Part shown: positions 20,459 to 31,094 of the stretch, in pieces | Numbering within the stretch: the first letter of the stretch is position 1 | Layout of the letters: every line of letters starts with the position of its first letter | Assembly (NCBI RefSeq): GCF_013205025.1 | Contig: NZ_JABMLE010000004.1 | Span: 120,846-184,845 of the forward strand | Direction: 5' to 3' | Source: Rathayibacter sp. VKM Ac-2857 | Lineage (GTDB): Bacteria > Actinomycetota > Actinomycetes > Actinomycetales > Microbacteriaceae | DNA: 64,000 nucleotides | Notes under the pieces: generated by a model | Seen by the model: only the letters and a program-made list of their open reading frames with translations | Told to the model about the DNA's origin: nothing | Databases searched by the model: none | Position numbers and translations under genes: made by a program

Positions 20459-21549
20459 GAGCACTCCTTCTGGCCGGAGCCTTCTCCGGCGCGTTCACGC
20501 TGCTGCTGACGCCGCTGTTCATCCGGCTGTTCCACCGCCTCCAGTGGGGGCAGTTCATCCGCGAGGACGGACCGAAGTCGCACCACGTCAAGCACGGCAC
20601 GGCGACGATGGGCGGCATCGTCATCATCATCGCCACCGTGGCGGGCTACTTCCTCGGCTCGCTCTTCGGCAACCGGGCGCTCGCGCCGTCGGCGCTGCTG
20701 GTGCTGTTCATGATGGTGGGGCTCGGCTTCGTCGGCTTCATCGACGACTTCCTGAAGACCCGGAACCAGCGCAGCCTCGGGCTCGGCGGCTGGGCGAAGA
20801 TCGCCGGCCAGATCATCGTGGCGGCGGCCTTCGCGGTGATCGCGATCATGGTCCGCGACTCCAACGGCCTGACGCCCGCGTCGACCTCGATCTCGTTCAT
20901 CCGCGACCTCCCGTTCGACTTCGCGACGCTCGGCTGGATCGGCATCGGGCTGTTCGTGCTCTGGATCTGCGTGATCGTGACGAGCACGTCGAACGGCGTC
21001 AACGTCGCGGACGGCCTCGACGGCCTGGCCACCGGGTCGTCGATCCTCGCGATCGGCTCCTACGTGATCATCGGCTTCTGGCAGTCGAACCAGTGGTGCT
21101 TCGACGCGCAGCTCAACCCCGAGGTGGCCGACAAGTGCTACCAGGTGAGCGATCCGTTCGACCTCGCGATCATCGCCGCGGCGATCTCGGGCGCCCTCGT
21201 GGGCTTCCTCTGGTGGAACACCTCGCCCGCTCAGATCTTCATGGGCGACACCGGCTCGCTGGGCCTGGGCGGCGCGCTCGCCGCCCTCGCGATCCTCACC
21301 CGCACCGAGCTGCTCGTCATCCTGATCGGCGGCCTGTTCGTGATCGTCACCGGCTCGGTGATCGTGCAGCGGATCTACTTCAAGCTGACCCGGGGCAAGC
21401 GCATCTTCCTGATGAGCCCGCTCCACCACCACTTCGAGCTCAAGGGCTGGGCCGAGATCACGGTGGTGGTCCGCTTCTGGATCATCGCCGGCATCTTCGT
21501 CGCGGCCGGCGTCGGGCTCTTCTACCTCGAATGGCTCTCCCTGGCATGA
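20455..21549 (+). CDS. mraY: Phospho-MurNAc-pentapeptide transferase MraY
   Basis: A 364-residue integral membrane enzyme with about ten helices. It links UDP-MurNAc-pentapeptide to undecaprenyl phosphate to form lipid I. Signatures seen: [17 protein letters not shown], the catalytic [32 protein letters not shown] and [12 protein letters not shown]. The ATG at 20455 overlaps the murF stop, and its end overlaps the murD ATG. Confidence 0.96.
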   Translation: MRALLLAGAFSGAFTLLLTPLFIRLFHRLQWGQFIREDGPKSHHVKHGTATMGGIVIIIATVAGYFLGSLFGNRALAPSALLVLFMMVGLGFVGFIDDFLKTRNQRSLGLGGWAKIAGQIIVAAAFAVIAIMVRDSNGLTPASTSISFIRDLPFDFATLGWIGIGLFVLWICVIVTSTSNGVNVADGLDGLATGSSILAIGSYVIIGFWQSNQWCFDAQLNPEVADKCYQVSDPFDLAIIAAAISGALVGFLWWNTSPAQIFMGDTGSLGLGGALAALAILTRTELLVILIGGLFVIVTGSVIVQRIYFKLTRGKRIFLMSPLHHHFELKGWAEITVVVRFWIIAGIFVAAGVGLFYLEWLSLA

Positions 21550-23090
21550 CCGATCCCGCGCAGTCCGCCCGCCCCGACTCCCTGACCAGCTGGCACTCCG
21601 ACTGGCGCGGTCTCCGCGTGGCCGTGCTGGGGCTCGGCGTCACCGGCTTCTCCGTCGCCGACACGCTGACCGAGCTGGGTGCCGAGGTCCTCGTGCTGGC
21701 CGACCGCGCCGACGAGGAGCGCGAGCGCCTGCTCGAGGTGATCGGCGCGCGACTGCACCACGCCGAGCGGCTCGACCGCGTGCCGGAGGAACTGGAGTCG
21801 TTCGCCCCCGAGCTGGTCGTGGTCTCGCCCGGCTTCGCACCGACGCACCCGATCGTCGCGTGGGCGGGGGAGTCGGGCATCGCGCTCTGGGGCGATGTCG
21901 AGCTCGCCTGGCGCGTCCGCGACAAGGTCGTCCGGGCCGACGGCACTCCGGCCGACTGGGTGCTGGTGACCGGCACCAACGGCAAGACCACGACCGTGCA
22001 GCTCACCGCGACGATGCTCGTCGCCGGCGGGCTGCGCGCGGCGCCGTGCGGCAACATCGGGATCCCGGTGCTCGACGCCGTCCGAGATCCGCAGGGCTTC
22101 GACGTGCTGGTGGTCGAGCTCTCCAGCTACCAGCTGCACTACCTGGGCCGGATCGAGCCGCTCGCGAGCGCCTGCCTGAACATCGCCGAGGACCACCTCG
22201 ACTGGCACGGCTCGTTCGAGGCCTACCGCGACGCGAAGGCGAAGGTCTACGCGAACACGCGGGTCGCCTGCGTCTACAACCGCGCCGACGCCGTCACCGA
22301 GCAGATGGTCGTCGACGCCGAGGTGATCGAGGGCGCGCGCGCCATCGGCTTCGGCCTCGGCGTGCCCGGTCCGAGCGACTTCGGCGTCGTCGACGGCATC
22401 CTCTGCGACCGCGCCTTCCTCGAGGACCGCGCCACCAGCGCGATCGAGATCGCCACGGTCGACGAGCTCGCCGCCCGCGGACTCGCCGCCCCGCACATCG
22501 TGCAGAACGTGCTGGCGGCCGCGGCCCTCTCGCGGGCCTGCGGAATCGAGCCGGGCGCCGTCCGCCGCGCGCTCGCGACCTTCGAGCTCGACGCGCACCG
22601 CATCCAGGTGGTCGCCGAGAGCTCCGGCGTGGTCTGGGTGAACGACTCCAAGGCGACGAATCCGCACGCCGCCGACGCCTCGCTCCGGGCCTACCCGTCC
22701 GTCGTCTGGCTCGTCGGAGGGCTGCTGAAGGGCGTCGACATCGACGCGCTCGTCGCCGCCCACACCGGCCGGCTGCGCGGTGCCGTGGTCATCGGCGCGG
22801 ACCGCGCGGAGGTCCTCGAGGCATTCCGGCGACACGCGCCCGCCCTCCCCGTGACCGAGGTGGTCCCGGATGACACTGGGGCGGTGATGCAGGCGGCCGT
22901 CGAGGCCGCCGCGGTGCTCGCCCGCACGGGCGACGTCGTCCTGCTCGCACCCGCCGCGGCGTCGATGGACCAGTTCCGCGACTACGCGGAGCGGGGCCGC
23001 TTCTTCGCGGCCGCCGTGGCGACGTATCTGGGAGGGGGAGCCGATGACCGCTCCGACGACGAACCGCAGCCCGGGCCGCTCGCGCACTGA
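21546..23090 (+). CDS. murD: UDP-MurNAc-L-Ala/Gly--D-glutamate ligase
   Basis: A 514-residue Mur ligase that adds D-glutamate. A Rossmann-like substrate domain ([12 protein letters not shown]) is followed by the ATP loop GTNGKT (143-148), the ELSSYQL segment, [11 protein letters not shown] and [11 protein letters not shown]. It is somewhat longer than usual, owing to a polar N-terminus and a C-terminal tail rich in Asp and Pro. The last 47 bases overlap the ftsW coding sequence in another frame. Confidence 0.94.
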   Translation: MTDPAQSARPDSLTSWHSDWRGLRVAVLGLGVTGFSVADTLTELGAEVLVLADRADEERERLLEVIGARLHHAERLDRVPEELESFAPELVVVSPGFAPTHPIVAWAGESGIALWGDVELAWRVRDKVVRADGTPADWVLVTGTNGKTTTVQLTATMLVAGGLRAAPCGNIGIPVLDAVRDPQGFDVLVVELSSYQLHYLGRIEPLASACLNIAEDHLDWHGSFEAYRDAKAKVYANTRVACVYNRADAVTEQMVVDAEVIEGARAIGFGLGVPGPSDFGVVDGILCDRAFLEDRATSAIEIATVDELAARGLAAPHIVQNVLAAAALSRACGIEPGAVRRALATFELDAHRIQVVAESSGVVWVNDSKATNPHAADASLRAYPSVVWLVGGLLKGVDIDALVAAHTGRLRGAVVIGADRAEVLEAFRRHAPALPVTEVVPDDTGAVMQAAVEAAAVLARTGDVVLLAPAAASMDQFRDYAERGRFFAAAVATYLGGGADDRSDDEPQPGPLAH

Positions 23091-24315
23091 GGCCGCCGGG
23101 GACGAGCAGAGCCGGGAGCGCGGCCGCCTCCGCACCGCGCGGATCGTGCTGGCCCGCGTCCTCGCCTCGGGATCGCCGAACTTCTTCCTGCTCTTCGGCA
23201 CCACGCTCTTCCTCGTGCTCTTCGGGCTGACGATGGTGCTCTCCTCCTCCTCCGTCACCTCCTACGTGCGCAGCGACGACTCCTTCGGCGGCTTCTTCCG
23301 CCAGGGCGGATTCGCCCTGCTCGGCGTGCCGCTGATGCTCGTCGTCTCGCGCGTGCCGATCCGGTTCTGGAAGAAGGCCACGCCGCTCCTGCTCGGGGCC
23401 GGCTGCTTCCTGCAGCTGCTCGTGCTGTTCTCGCCGCTCGGCTGGGAGGTCGGCGGCAACCGCAACTGGCTCCGCATCGGCGGCTTCACGATGCAGCCGT
23501 CCGAGATCATCAAGCTCGCTCTGGCCCTCTGGCTGGGCCTGCTCCTCGCGCGCCGCTACCGCGGTCCGAAGGACTGGAAGGACGCGCTGATGCCCGTCCT
23601 GATCGTCGCGGGCGGCTCGATCGGCCTCGTCCTCGGCGGTGGCGACCTCGGCACCGTCCTGATCCTCGCGGGCATCGTGCTGGCCGCGCTCTTCTACGCG
23701 AACGTGCAGATGAAGGTGCTCGTCCCGATCGTGCTGGTCGGCGCGGTGGGCGCCGTGCTCTTCGCGGTCTCCAGCGAGAACCGGCTGACCCGCATCATGT
23801 CCTTCCTCGGCGACTGCTCGGGGTCGGAGCAGTACGAGACCTCGTGCTGGCAGCCCGTGCACGGCACCTGGGCGATGGCGTCCGGCGGCATCTTCGGCGT
23901 CGGCCTCGGCAACTCCAAGGCCAAGTGGTCCTGGCTCCCTGCGGCCGACAACGACTACATCTTCGCGATCATCGGCGAGGAGCTCGGCCTGATCGGCGCG
24001 ATCGTGGTCCTGGCGCTGTTCGTCGTCCTCGCCATCGCGTTCTTCCGCATCATCCACGCGTCCACCGATCCGTTCGTGCGCATCACGACCGGCGCCGTCA
24101 TGGTCTGGCTGATCGGCCAGGCGTTCGTCAACATCGGGGTGGTGCTCGGGGTGCTCCCGGTGCTCGGAGTGCCGCTGCCGCTGATCTCCTCCGGAGGCAC
24201 CGCCCTGCTCAGCTCGCTGCTCGCCATCGGCGTCGTGCTCTCCTTCGCGCGGAACCAGACCTCGCCGAGCGACGGCGCCGCCGCGCGCGCTGCCAAGAAG
24301 GCCGCCGCCCGATGA
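23044..24315 (+). CDS. ftsW: Septal peptidoglycan polymerase FtsW (SEDS family)
   Basis: A 423-residue polytopic SEDS glycosyltransferase that polymerises lipid II at the septum with FtsI. About 40 charged cytoplasmic residues precede ten predicted helices. Motifs include GGNRNWLRIGGFTMQPSE, GGGDLGTVL, AADNDYIFAIIGEELG and the late PLPLISSGGTALL. The ATG at 23044 lies inside murD (47-base overlap), and its stop overlaps the murG ATG. A later start would shorten the overlap but lose part of the tail. Confidence 0.94.
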   Translation: MTAPTTNRSPGRSRTEAAGDEQSRERGRLRTARIVLARVLASGSPNFFLLFGTTLFLVLFGLTMVLSSSSVTSYVRSDDSFGGFFRQGGFALLGVPLMLVVSRVPIRFWKKATPLLLGAGCFLQLLVLFSPLGWEVGGNRNWLRIGGFTMQPSEIIKLALALWLGLLLARRYRGPKDWKDALMPVLIVAGGSIGLVLGGGDLGTVLILAGIVLAALFYANVQMKVLVPIVLVGAVGAVLFAVSSENRLTRIMSFLGDCSGSEQYETSCWQPVHGTWAMASGGIFGVGLGNSKAKWSWLPAADNDYIFAIIGEELGLIGAIVVLALFVVLAIAFFRIIHASTDPFVRITTGAVMVWLIGQAFVNIGVVLGVLPVLGVPLPLISSGGTALLSSLLAIGVVLSFARNQTSPSDGAAARAAKKAAAR

Positions 24316-25388
24316 CCCGCTTCCTGCTCGCCGGCGGCGGCACCGCCGGCCACGTCAATCCGCTGCTCGCGACCGCGGACGAGATCCGCGCGCGGAACGC
24401 GGACGACGAGGTCCTCGTCCTCGGCACCGCGGAGGGGCTCGAGGCCCGGCTCGTCCCGCTGCGCGGCTACGAGCTGTCGGTGATCCCGCGTCTGCCCTTC
24501 CCGCGCCGCCCCAACGGCGCCGCCCTGCGCTTCCCCTCCGCCTTCCGCGCGACGATCGACGGCATCGTCCGCACCCTCCGCGAGCGCCGGATCGACGCGG
24601 TCGTCGGCTTCGGCGGCTACGCGGCCGCCCCCGCCTACCTGGCGGCCCGGCGGGCCGGCGTCCCGTTCGTGGTGCACGAGGCCAACGCCCGGCCCGGTCT
24701 CGCCAACCGGCTCGGCGCCCGCTTCACGCCGTTCGTGGGCGTCGCCTTCGAGGGCACGCCGCTGCGGAACGCGCAGGTCGTCGGCATGCCGCTGCGCCGC
24801 GAGATCGCGCAGCTGGACCGGGCGGCCGCGCGCGACGAGGCGATGGCCGCTTTCGGTCTCGACCCCGCGCGCCGGACCCTGCTCGTCACCGGCGGCTCGC
24901 TCGGCGCGAGGCGGATCAACGCGACCGTGCACGCGAGTGCCGCCGCTCTCGTCGCGACCGGGTTCCAGGTGCTGCACATCACCGGCGACCGAGCCGAGAT
25001 CACCGACCCCGGCGTCGCCGGCTACCACCTCCTCGCCTACTGCGACCGGATGGACCTCGCCCTCGCCGCCGCGGACGTCGCCGTCTCGCGCGCCGGAGCC
25101 GCCACGGTGAGCGAGCTCAGCGCGCTCGGCCTGCCCGCGGTCTACGTCCCCTATCCGGTCGGCAACGGCGAGCAGCGCTTCAACGCCCGCGGTGTGGTCG
25201 ACGCGGGCGGCGCGGTCCTCGTCGAGGACGCGGCGTTCACGCCCGCCTGGGTCGCGAGCGACCTGGTGCCGCTCCTGCACGACGCCCCGCGGCTGGCGGA
25301 CATGGGCCGCCGCGCCGCCTCCGTCGGCGTGCGCGACGGCTCCGGCCGGCTGGTCGACCTCATCGGCTCCGGTCTCCGTCCGCACTGA
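24312..25388 (+). CDS. murG: UDP-GlcNAc:lipid I GlcNAc transferase MurG
   Basis: A 358-residue GT-B fold glycosyltransferase that converts lipid I to lipid II on the inner membrane face. The N-terminal GGGTAGHVNP loop is at 8-17, VGFGGYAAAPAYLAA and HEANARPGLANR follow, and the C-terminal domain has TGGSLGARRIN and SRAGAATVSELSALGLP with the UDP-GlcNAc contacts. ATGA overlap with ftsW. Confidence 0.96.
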   Translation: MTRFLLAGGGTAGHVNPLLATADEIRARNADDEVLVLGTAEGLEARLVPLRGYELSVIPRLPFPRRPNGAALRFPSAFRATIDGIVRTLRERRIDAVVGFGGYAAAPAYLAARRAGVPFVVHEANARPGLANRLGARFTPFVGVAFEGTPLRNAQVVGMPLRREIAQLDRAAARDEAMAAFGLDPARRTLLVTGGSLGARRINATVHASAAALVATGFQVLHITGDRAEITDPGVAGYHLLAYCDRMDLALAAADVAVSRAGAATVSELSALGLPAVYVPYPVGNGEQRFNARGVVDAGGAVLVEDAAFTPAWVASDLVPLLHDAPRLADMGRRAASVGVRDGSGRLVDLIGSGLRPH

Positions 25389-25400
25389 GCCCTCCGCGGT

Positions 25401-25406
25401 TAAACT
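25401..25406 (+). promoter_or_regulatory. Candidate internal promoter before murC
   Basis: TAAACT sits in the 80-base gap after murG, 62 bases before the murC GTG. It is the first sizeable gap within the otherwise overlapping mur genes, so a secondary promoter is plausible. Confidence 0.35.
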
Positions 25407-25468
25407 GATCCCTTCGTCCGGCCTGCGGCACCCCACCGCCGCGCCGACCACCCGAAAGCGAGAGCCCC

Positions 25469-26881
25469 GTGATCAAGCCCGACCTCGGCATCACCGTCCC
25501 CGACGAGCTCGGCTCGGTCCACTTCATCGGCATCGGCGGCTCGGGGATGAGCGGGATCGCGCGGCTGTTCCACCGCGCCGGTCACCGCGTCACCGGCTCC
25601 GACGTGCGCGAGTCGCACCCGATCGAGCAGCTCCGCGAGCTCGGCATCCCGGTCGCGATCGGGCACGACGCGGCTCACCTCGGCGACGCCGAGGCGGTCG
25701 TGGTCACCTCGGCCCTCTGGCCGGACAACCCCGAGTACCTGCTGGCGAAGGAGCGCGGCCTGCCCGTCCTGCACCGCTCGCAGGCGCTCGCCTGGCTCGT
25801 CCGCGGCAAGCGCCTGGTCGCCGTCGCCGGCGCGCACGGCAAGACCACCTCGACCGGCATGATCGTCACCGGTCTGCTCGGTCTCGACGCCGACCCCAGC
25901 TTCGTCAACGGCGGCATCATCGAGGGCCTCGGCACCTCCTCCGCGGCCGGCTCCGGCGAGGTCTTCGTCGTCGAGGCCGACGAGTCCGACGGCAGCTTCC
26001 TGCTCTACGACACCGCGGTCTCGCTCGTCACCAACGTCGACCCGGACCACCTCGACCACTACGGCTCGCTCGAGGCGTTCGAGGAGGCATTCGTCACCTT
26101 CACCTCGAGCGCGCGCGAGCTGGTCGTGATCTCCTCCGACGACACCGGCGCCGTCAGCGTCACGCGCCGCATCGACGGGCCGAAGGTGCTCACCTTCGGC
26201 GAGGCCGAGGGCTCCGACGTCCGCGTCGTCGACCTCGAGCTGGTCGGCCCGGTCGGCTTCACGGTCGAGTACGAGGGCCGCCGCTACACGACGCGGCTGC
26301 GCATCCCCGGCCGCCACAACGCGATCAACGCGGCCGGCGCCTTCGCGGTCCTCGTCGGCCTCGGCTTCGAGCCCGCGCCCGCCCTGGCCGCGATCTCCGA
26401 GTTCGGCGGGACGGAGCGCCGCTTCGAGCTGCACGGTGCGGTACGCGGCGTGAGCGTCTACGACGACTACGCGCACCACCCCACCGAGGTCGCCGCCGCC
26501 CTCTCGGCCGCGAGGACCGTCGTCGGCACCGGCCGGATCATCGCCGTGCACCAGCCGCACCTCTACAGCCGCACGCGGCTCTTCGCCCGCGAGTTCGCCG
26601 AGGCGCTGGAGCAGCACGCCGACGAGACGATCGTCCTCGACGTCTACGGCGCCCGCGAGGACCCGGAGCCCGGTGTCACCGGGGCGCTCGTCAGCGAGAG
26701 GTTCGCCGACCCGTCGCACGTCTCGTTCCTCGCCGACTGGCAGGACGCGGCCCGGCGCACGGCCGAGATCGCGCGCGAGGGCGACTTCGTGATCACCCTG
26801 GGCTGCGGTGACGTCTACCGGATCATCCCGCAGCTGCTCGAGTCGCTCGGCGCGAGCGAGGTCGCGCCGGTCGCACGATGA
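25469..26881 (+). CDS. murC: UDP-N-acetylmuramate--amino acid ligase MurC
   Basis: A 470-residue Mur ligase that adds the first amino acid (L-Ala, or Gly in some B-type walls) to UDP-MurNAc. It shows the dinucleotide-like [13 protein letters not shown], the ATP loop GAHGKTT (121-127), [10 protein letters not shown] and the C-terminal [15 protein letters not shown] start preceded by CGAAAGCGAGAG. The stop overlaps the ftsQ ATG. Which amino acid is used cannot be read from the sequence. Confidence 0.95.
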   Translation: MIKPDLGITVPDELGSVHFIGIGGSGMSGIARLFHRAGHRVTGSDVRESHPIEQLRELGIPVAIGHDAAHLGDAEAVVVTSALWPDNPEYLLAKERGLPVLHRSQALAWLVRGKRLVAVAGAHGKTTSTGMIVTGLLGLDADPSFVNGGIIEGLGTSSAAGSGEVFVVEADESDGSFLLYDTAVSLVTNVDPDHLDHYGSLEAFEEAFVTFTSSARELVVISSDDTGAVSVTRRIDGPKVLTFGEAEGSDVRVVDLELVGPVGFTVEYEGRRYTTRLRIPGRHNAINAAGAFAVLVGLGFEPAPALAAISEFGGTERRFELHGAVRGVSVYDDYAHHPTEVAAALSAARTVVGTGRIIAVHQPHLYSRTRLFAREFAEALEQHADETIVLDVYGAREDPEPGVTGALVSERFADPSHVSFLADWQDAARRTAEIAREGDFVITLGCGDVYRIIPQLLESLGASEVAPVAR

Positions 26882-28086
26882 AGCGGCCGGACGGCGTGCG
26901 GCCGCCGAGCGGTGCGCGTCCCGCGGCCGGGCGCCCGGCGAGCCCTCCGCCGGCTGATCCGCGCCCGGCGGGTCCGCGTCCGTCCGCCGGCGACGAGCAC
27001 CCGACTGAGCCGATCCGGCTCACGACGCCGGTGGCGCTGCGGGTATCTGCCGTGCCCCGCAGTGCGGCCGGGAAGCTGCAGGCCGAGCGTCTGAAGGTGG
27101 AGAAGGCGGCGAAGGCCGACGCGGCGGCGAAGGCCGAGAAGGCTCCCGCACCGACGCCGAAGGCCTCGGCCACGGCGTCCGCGAAGGCGACGACGGCGAA
27201 GGCGAAGCTCGGGAACACAGCGCCCGAGAACGCGAAACCCGAGAAGACCCGACCCGAGAGGCCGGCCGAGCCGGCTCGGACGCTGCGGACCCGGCTCAGC
27301 GGCCTGGCGCTGCCCGGCTCGGAGGGCCGCGCCCTCGCGCGGGCCGCTCGGGAGCGCCGCCGCTTCGAGCGCGGCGAGGTCCGCCGCTTCACCAAGCGGG
27401 CGCGTCGGCGCCGCACCATCGCTCTGGTCACCGCGGGCTCGGTCGTCCTCCTCGCGCTGGTGGTCGCCGTCGCGGCGTACTCGCCGCTGATGGCCGTGAA
27501 GACGATCGAGATCACGGGCACGCAGCGCGTCAGCGCCCAGGACATCCAGAACTCGCTCTCGGACCAGGTCGGGGTGCCGCTCACGCTGGTGGACCGCGCC
27601 GCCGTCGGGCGGGTGCTCGGCAGCTACCCCCTGGTGCGGAGCTACTCCGTGCAGACGCGGCCGCCCAGCACCCTGATCGTCAGCGTCGTCGAGCGGACCC
27701 CTGTCGGCGTGATCGCCGACGGGGCCGAGTTCGACCTCGTCGACCCGGCGGGCGTCGTCATCGAGACCGCACCGGCCGCCCAGGATGGGTACCCGCTGCT
27801 CAGCACGCCGACCGGCTCGGCGTCCGGCGCCGCCTTCCGCACGACGGCGCGGGTGCTGCTGACCCTGCCGGAGTCGCTCGAGGGGCAGGTCGCCTCGGCC
27901 GCGGCGACCACGGGGGACGACGTCTCGCTGACGCTCACCGACGGCGCGGTCGTCTTCTGGGGCGGCTCCGACGACTCGGCCCTCAAGGCGGTCGTCCTCG
28001 AGAAGCTGATGGCGGCGACCGATCCGGCGACGGTCGCCTCCTACGACGTCTCCTCGCCCCAGGCCGCGGTCGTCGCCCGGCGATGA
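26878..28086 (+). CDS. ftsQ: Division protein FtsQ with long disordered N-terminus
   Basis: A 402-residue bitopic membrane protein of the FtsQLB complex. The first 175 or so residues are low-complexity, rich in Pro, Ala, Lys and Arg (repeated KAEK/KAD-type blocks). One transmembrane helix (about 182-203) follows, then the extracellular POTRA domain starting [17 protein letters not shown] and the FtsQ beta domain with [17 protein letters not shown]. The cytoplasmic region is much longer than in E. coli FtsQ. ATGA overlap with murC. Confidence 0.9.
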   Translation: MKRPDGVRPPSGARPAAGRPASPPPADPRPAGPRPSAGDEHPTEPIRLTTPVALRVSAVPRSAAGKLQAERLKVEKAAKADAAAKAEKAPAPTPKASATASAKATTAKAKLGNTAPENAKPEKTRPERPAEPARTLRTRLSGLALPGSEGRALARAARERRRFERGEVRRFTKRARRRRTIALVTAGSVVLLALVVAVAAYSPLMAVKTIEITGTQRVSAQDIQNSLSDQVGVPLTLVDRAAVGRVLGSYPLVRSYSVQTRPPSTLIVSVVERTPVGVIADGAEFDLVDPAGVVIETAPAAQDGYPLLSTPTGSASGAAFRTTARVLLTLPESLEGQVASAAATTGDDVSLTLTDGAVVFWGGSDDSALKAVVLEKLMAATDPATVASYDVSSPQAAVVARR

Positions 28087-28199
28087 GCGTCTCGCCGGAC
28101 GGATCCGCGCGGCTCTTTGCCGATTGCGGGCGTGTCTGGCGCGGGGCGGCGCGCACTCCGCCTACCGTCGACCCCACACCCCAAATGCATACTCAGCAT

Positions 28200-28230
28200 A
28201 ACTTTAAGCCTCAACTACAGGTTTAAGGTT
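28200..28230 (+). promoter_or_regulatory. AT-rich palindrome in the ftsZ leader
   Basis: AACTTTAAGCCT (28200-28211) and AGGTTTAAGGTT (28219-28230) are complementary at 10 of 12 positions around a 7-base loop, just before the GGAGG site of ftsZ. The region is strikingly AT-rich against a very GC-rich background. It could be an operator or a leader hairpin controlling ftsZ expression. Confidence 0.55.
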
Positions 28231-28249
28231 CAGCCCGGAGGCCGGACAC

Positions 28250-29410
28250 GTGACTTCAAACCAGAACTACCTCGCCGTGATCAAGGTCGTCGGCATCGGC
28301 GGTGGCGGCGTCAACGCCGTCAACCGCATGATCGAGCTCGGCCTCCGCGGCGTCGAGTTCATCGCGATCAACACCGACGCGCAGGCGCTCCTGCTCAGCG
28401 ACGCGGACGTCAAGCTCGACGTCGGCCGCGAGCTGACCCGCGGACTCGGCGCCGGCGCCGACCCCGAGGTCGGCCGCCGCGCCGCCGAGGACCACGCGGA
28501 GGAGATCGAGGAGGTGCTCGCGGGCGCCGACATGGTCTTCGTCACCGCGGGCGAGGGCGGCGGCACCGGCACCGGCGGCGCGCCCGTCGTGGCGCGCATC
28601 GCCAAGTCGATCGGCGCGCTCACCATCGGTGTCGTCACGAAGCCCTTCGGCTTCGAGGGCCGCCGCCGCCAGACCCAGGCCGAGGCGGGTGTCGCGACCC
28701 TGAAGAACGAGGTCGACACCCTCATCGTCGTCCCGAACGACCGCCTGCTCGAGATCAGCGACCGCGGCATCTCGATGCTCGAGGCGTTCGCCACGGCGGA
28801 CCAGGTCCTCCTCGCCGGTGTCCAGGGCATCACCGACCTGATCACCACCCCGGGCCTGATCAACCTCGACTTCGCCGACGTCAAGTCGGTCATGCAGGGC
28901 GCCGGCTCCGCGCTGATGGGCATCGGCTCGTCGCGCGGCGCCGACCGGGCGATCAAGGCGGCCGAGCTGGCCGTCGCGTCCCCGCTGCTCGAGGCGAGCA
29001 TCGACGGCGCGCACGGCGTGCTGCTGTCCATCCAGGGCGGGTCGAACCTCGGCATCTTCGAGATCAACGACGCCGCGCGACTCGTCCAGGAGGCGGTGCA
29101 CCCGGAGGCGAACATCATCTTCGGTGCCGTCATCGACGACACCCTCGGCGACGAGGTGCGCGTCACGGTGATCGCGGCCGGCTTCGACGGCGGCGAGCCC
29201 GGCGCGACCGGCCCCGCGGCCGTCGCTGCGCCGCGCGCGCAGCAGAGCCTGCCCGCGGAGGCGTCGGCCGAGCCCGCGCCGGCCCCGGTCGCCGCTCCGT
29301 CCGCCGGTTCGATCTGGTCGAGCACGCCGGTCGCCGCGCCGGCTCCCGTCGCCGACCCGTCGTTCGACGACGACGAGAGCGACCTCGACATCCCCGACTT
29401 CCTCAAGTAG
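28250..29410 (+). CDS. ftsZ: Cell division GTPase FtsZ
   Basis: A 386-residue tubulin homologue that forms the Z ring. It has the GTP-binding signature [10 protein letters not shown] (103-112), the T7 synergy loop [12 protein letters not shown], a short Ala/Pro/Glu-rich linker and the conserved C-terminal peptide LDIPDFLK that binds SepF and FtsW partners. GTG start at 28250 behind CCCGGAGG. The 163-base leader is the largest gap inside the cluster and probably holds its own promoter. Confidence 0.97.
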   Translation: MTSNQNYLAVIKVVGIGGGGVNAVNRMIELGLRGVEFIAINTDAQALLLSDADVKLDVGRELTRGLGAGADPEVGRRAAEDHAEEIEEVLAGADMVFVTAGEGGGTGTGGAPVVARIAKSIGALTIGVVTKPFGFEGRRRQTQAEAGVATLKNEVDTLIVVPNDRLLEISDRGISMLEAFATADQVLLAGVQGITDLITTPGLINLDFADVKSVMQGAGSALMGIGSSRGADRAIKAAELAVASPLLEASIDGAHGVLLSIQGGSNLGIFEINDAARLVQEAVHPEANIIFGAVIDDTLGDEVRVTVIAAGFDGGEPGATGPAAVAAPRAQQSLPAEASAEPAPAPVAAPSAGSIWSSTPVAAPAPVADPSFDDDESDLDIPDFLK

Positions 29411-29418
29411 TCGCCGCG

Positions 29419-30111
29419 GTGGTGGATCGCGAGCTGGCCGAGCGCTGGGCCTCGGTGACCGAGCAGGTCGCCGCCGCCGCGCGCTCGGCCGGCCGTGACC
29501 CGTCGGAGCTGACCACGATCGTGGTCACCAAGTACCACCCGGTCTCCCTCCTGCGCGACCTGCTCGAGCTCGGCGTCGCCGACTTCGGCGAGAACCGCCA
29601 CCAGGAGGCGCAGGAGAAGTCGGCCGAGCTCGCCGGCACGCCCGCCCGCTGGCACTACATCGGCCAGCTGCAGAGCAAGAAGGCGCGGCAGGTGAAGCGC
29701 TACGCGAGCTCGATCCACTCGGTCGACCGGCTCGCCCTCGTTCCGCTGCTCGACGCCGGCCCGCCGGAGCCCGGGGTGGCGCCGCTGGACGTCTTCCTGC
29801 AGGTCAACCTGACCGACGACCCCGACCGCGGGGGAGCGGCCCCCGACGAGATCGAGCCGCTCGCGGAGGCCCTCGCCGCTGCCCCGGGGCTCGCCCTGCG
29901 CGGGGTCATGGCCGTCGCTCCGCTCGGCGAGGAGCCCCGTCCCGCGTTCGCGCGGCTGCGCGGGATCTCGGAGCGGGTGCGCTCGATCGACCCCGGAGCG
30001 AAGGACATCTCCGCCGGCATGTCGCACGACTTCGCCGAGGCGATCGCCGAGGGTGCGACACACCTGCGAATCGGGTCGGCAATCACCGGCAATCGGCCCG
30101 CCCGCCCGTAG
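29419..30111 (+). CDS. YggS/PROSC-family PLP homeostasis protein
   Basis: A 230-residue alanine-racemase-fold PLP-binding protein. Lys38 in VVTKYHP is the expected PLP lysine. DFGENRHQEAQEK, WHYIGQLQSKKARQ and GMSHDFAEAIAEGATHLRIGSAI are family hallmarks. These proteins control free pyridoxal phosphate and amino acid balance and sit beside ftsZ/sepF in many Gram-positives. Two adjacent GTG codons (29419 and 29422) could start it. The pgeF-like gene often found just before it in actinobacteria is absent. Confidence 0.9.
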   Translation: MVDRELAERWASVTEQVAAAARSAGRDPSELTTIVVTKYHPVSLLRDLLELGVADFGENRHQEAQEKSAELAGTPARWHYIGQLQSKKARQVKRYASSIHSVDRLALVPLLDAGPPEPGVAPLDVFLQVNLTDDPDRGGAAPDEIEPLAEALAAAPGLALRGVMAVAPLGEEPRPAFARLRGISERVRSIDPGAKDISAGMSHDFAEAIAEGATHLRIGSAITGNRPARP

Positions 30112-30159
30112 CCTCGTCGTGACCCAGCTGTGGGTGAGACGACAACACGGAGGACACTG

Positions 30160-30675
30160 ATGGCCAACCCGCTGAAGAAGACGATGGTGTACCTCGGACT
30201 CGCCGACGAAGAGGTCGAGTACGAGCGCGCCGAGACCGTCGAGGCGGCCCCCGCGACAGCGCACCGCGCCCCGGTCTCCCCGGTGCAGCCGGTCCCGCCG
30301 GTCGAGCCGACCCCGCAGCAGCCCCGCGCGACGGTCACCCCGCTCCGCAAGCCCACCCCCCAGACCCCGAAGGCGACGGCACACGCTGAGATGAACGAGA
30401 TCCTCACCGTCCACCCCAAGCAGTACCGCGACGCTCAGGTCATCGCGGAGAACTTCCGCGACGGCATCCCCGTCATCATCAACCTCTCGCAGATGAGCGA
30501 CGCCGACGCGCGCCGTCTGATCGACTTCGCCAGCGGCCTCTCGCAGGGCCTCTACGGCCGGATCGAGCGCGTCACGAGCAAGGTCTTCCTGCTCTCGCCG
30601 TCGCACATCACGGTCGCCGGCGACTCGGCCTCCGCCGAGAGCGACGCCGACGCGTCGTTCTTCGCGAAGTCCTGA
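30160..30675 (+). CDS. sepF: Division protein SepF
   Basis: A 171-residue FtsZ-binding membrane anchor. The amphipathic N-terminal helix ([18 protein letters not shown]) binds membrane. A Pro/Thr-rich linker follows, then the SepF/DUF552 core ([25 protein letters not shown] to [18 protein letters not shown]). In actinobacteria SepF substitutes for FtsA, which is missing from this cluster. The ATG at 30160 is behind CGGAGGA. Confidence 0.94.
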   Translation: MANPLKKTMVYLGLADEEVEYERAETVEAAPATAHRAPVSPVQPVPPVEPTPQQPRATVTPLRKPTPQTPKATAHAEMNEILTVHPKQYRDAQVIAENFRDGIPVIINLSQMSDADARRLIDFASGLSQGLYGRIERVTSKVFLLSPSHITVAGDSASAESDADASFFAKS

Positions 30676-30696
30676 TCCCGGGAGCCCTGTCGTTCG

Positions 30697-31002
30697 GTGA
30701 GCTCCGTCATCTCGCTCTTCGCGAGCGTCCTCTACTTCGTCCTCCTGTTGTACTTCTTCGCCATGTGGGCGCGGTTCGTCCTCGATCTGGTCCGCGTGAT
30801 CCGTCGGGAGTGGCGCCCGCGCGGCGTCGGGCTGGTCGGGGCCGAGACCGTCTACACGGTCACGGACCCGCCGATCTCCTTCTTCCGCCGCGTGATCAAG
30901 CCGGTCTCCATCGGCCCGATCGCGCTGGACTTCGGCTGGAGCCTCACCATGCTCTGCGTCATCGTCGGCATGTACATCGCCACCTGGCTCCAGCGGGTCT
31001 GA
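30697..31002 (+). CDS. YggT-family membrane protein
   Basis: A 101-residue protein with two transmembrane helices (about 3-27 and 78-97) separated by a basic cytoplasmic loop containing DLVRVIRREWRPRG and TVTDPPISFFRRVIKP, the YggT signature. It lies between sepF and divIVA, as in most Gram-positives. A role in septum placement or osmotic protection is suggested for relatives; not established. GTG start at 30697 with GGGAG upstream. Confidence 0.88.
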   Translation: MSSVISLFASVLYFVLLLYFFAMWARFVLDLVRVIRREWRPRGVGLVGAETVYTVTDPPISFFRRVIKPVSIGPIALDFGWSLTMLCVIVGMYIATWLQRV

Positions 31003-31094
31003 TCGCCCGCGGTGCACGGGCCCCCGGCGGCCCCTGTATCGTTGGCATCGATCGGACGTGCTCCGCTGTGCCCGCACTGCGCCGCGCGCTCCCA

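Noticed and set aside
14535..20464. Very long open frames on the strand opposite the mur genes
   Set aside because: They are antisense to clear Mur/Fts genes, have Arg/Ala/Asp/Val-biased nonsense composition and no ribosome sites. High GC removes stop codons from the shadow frames.
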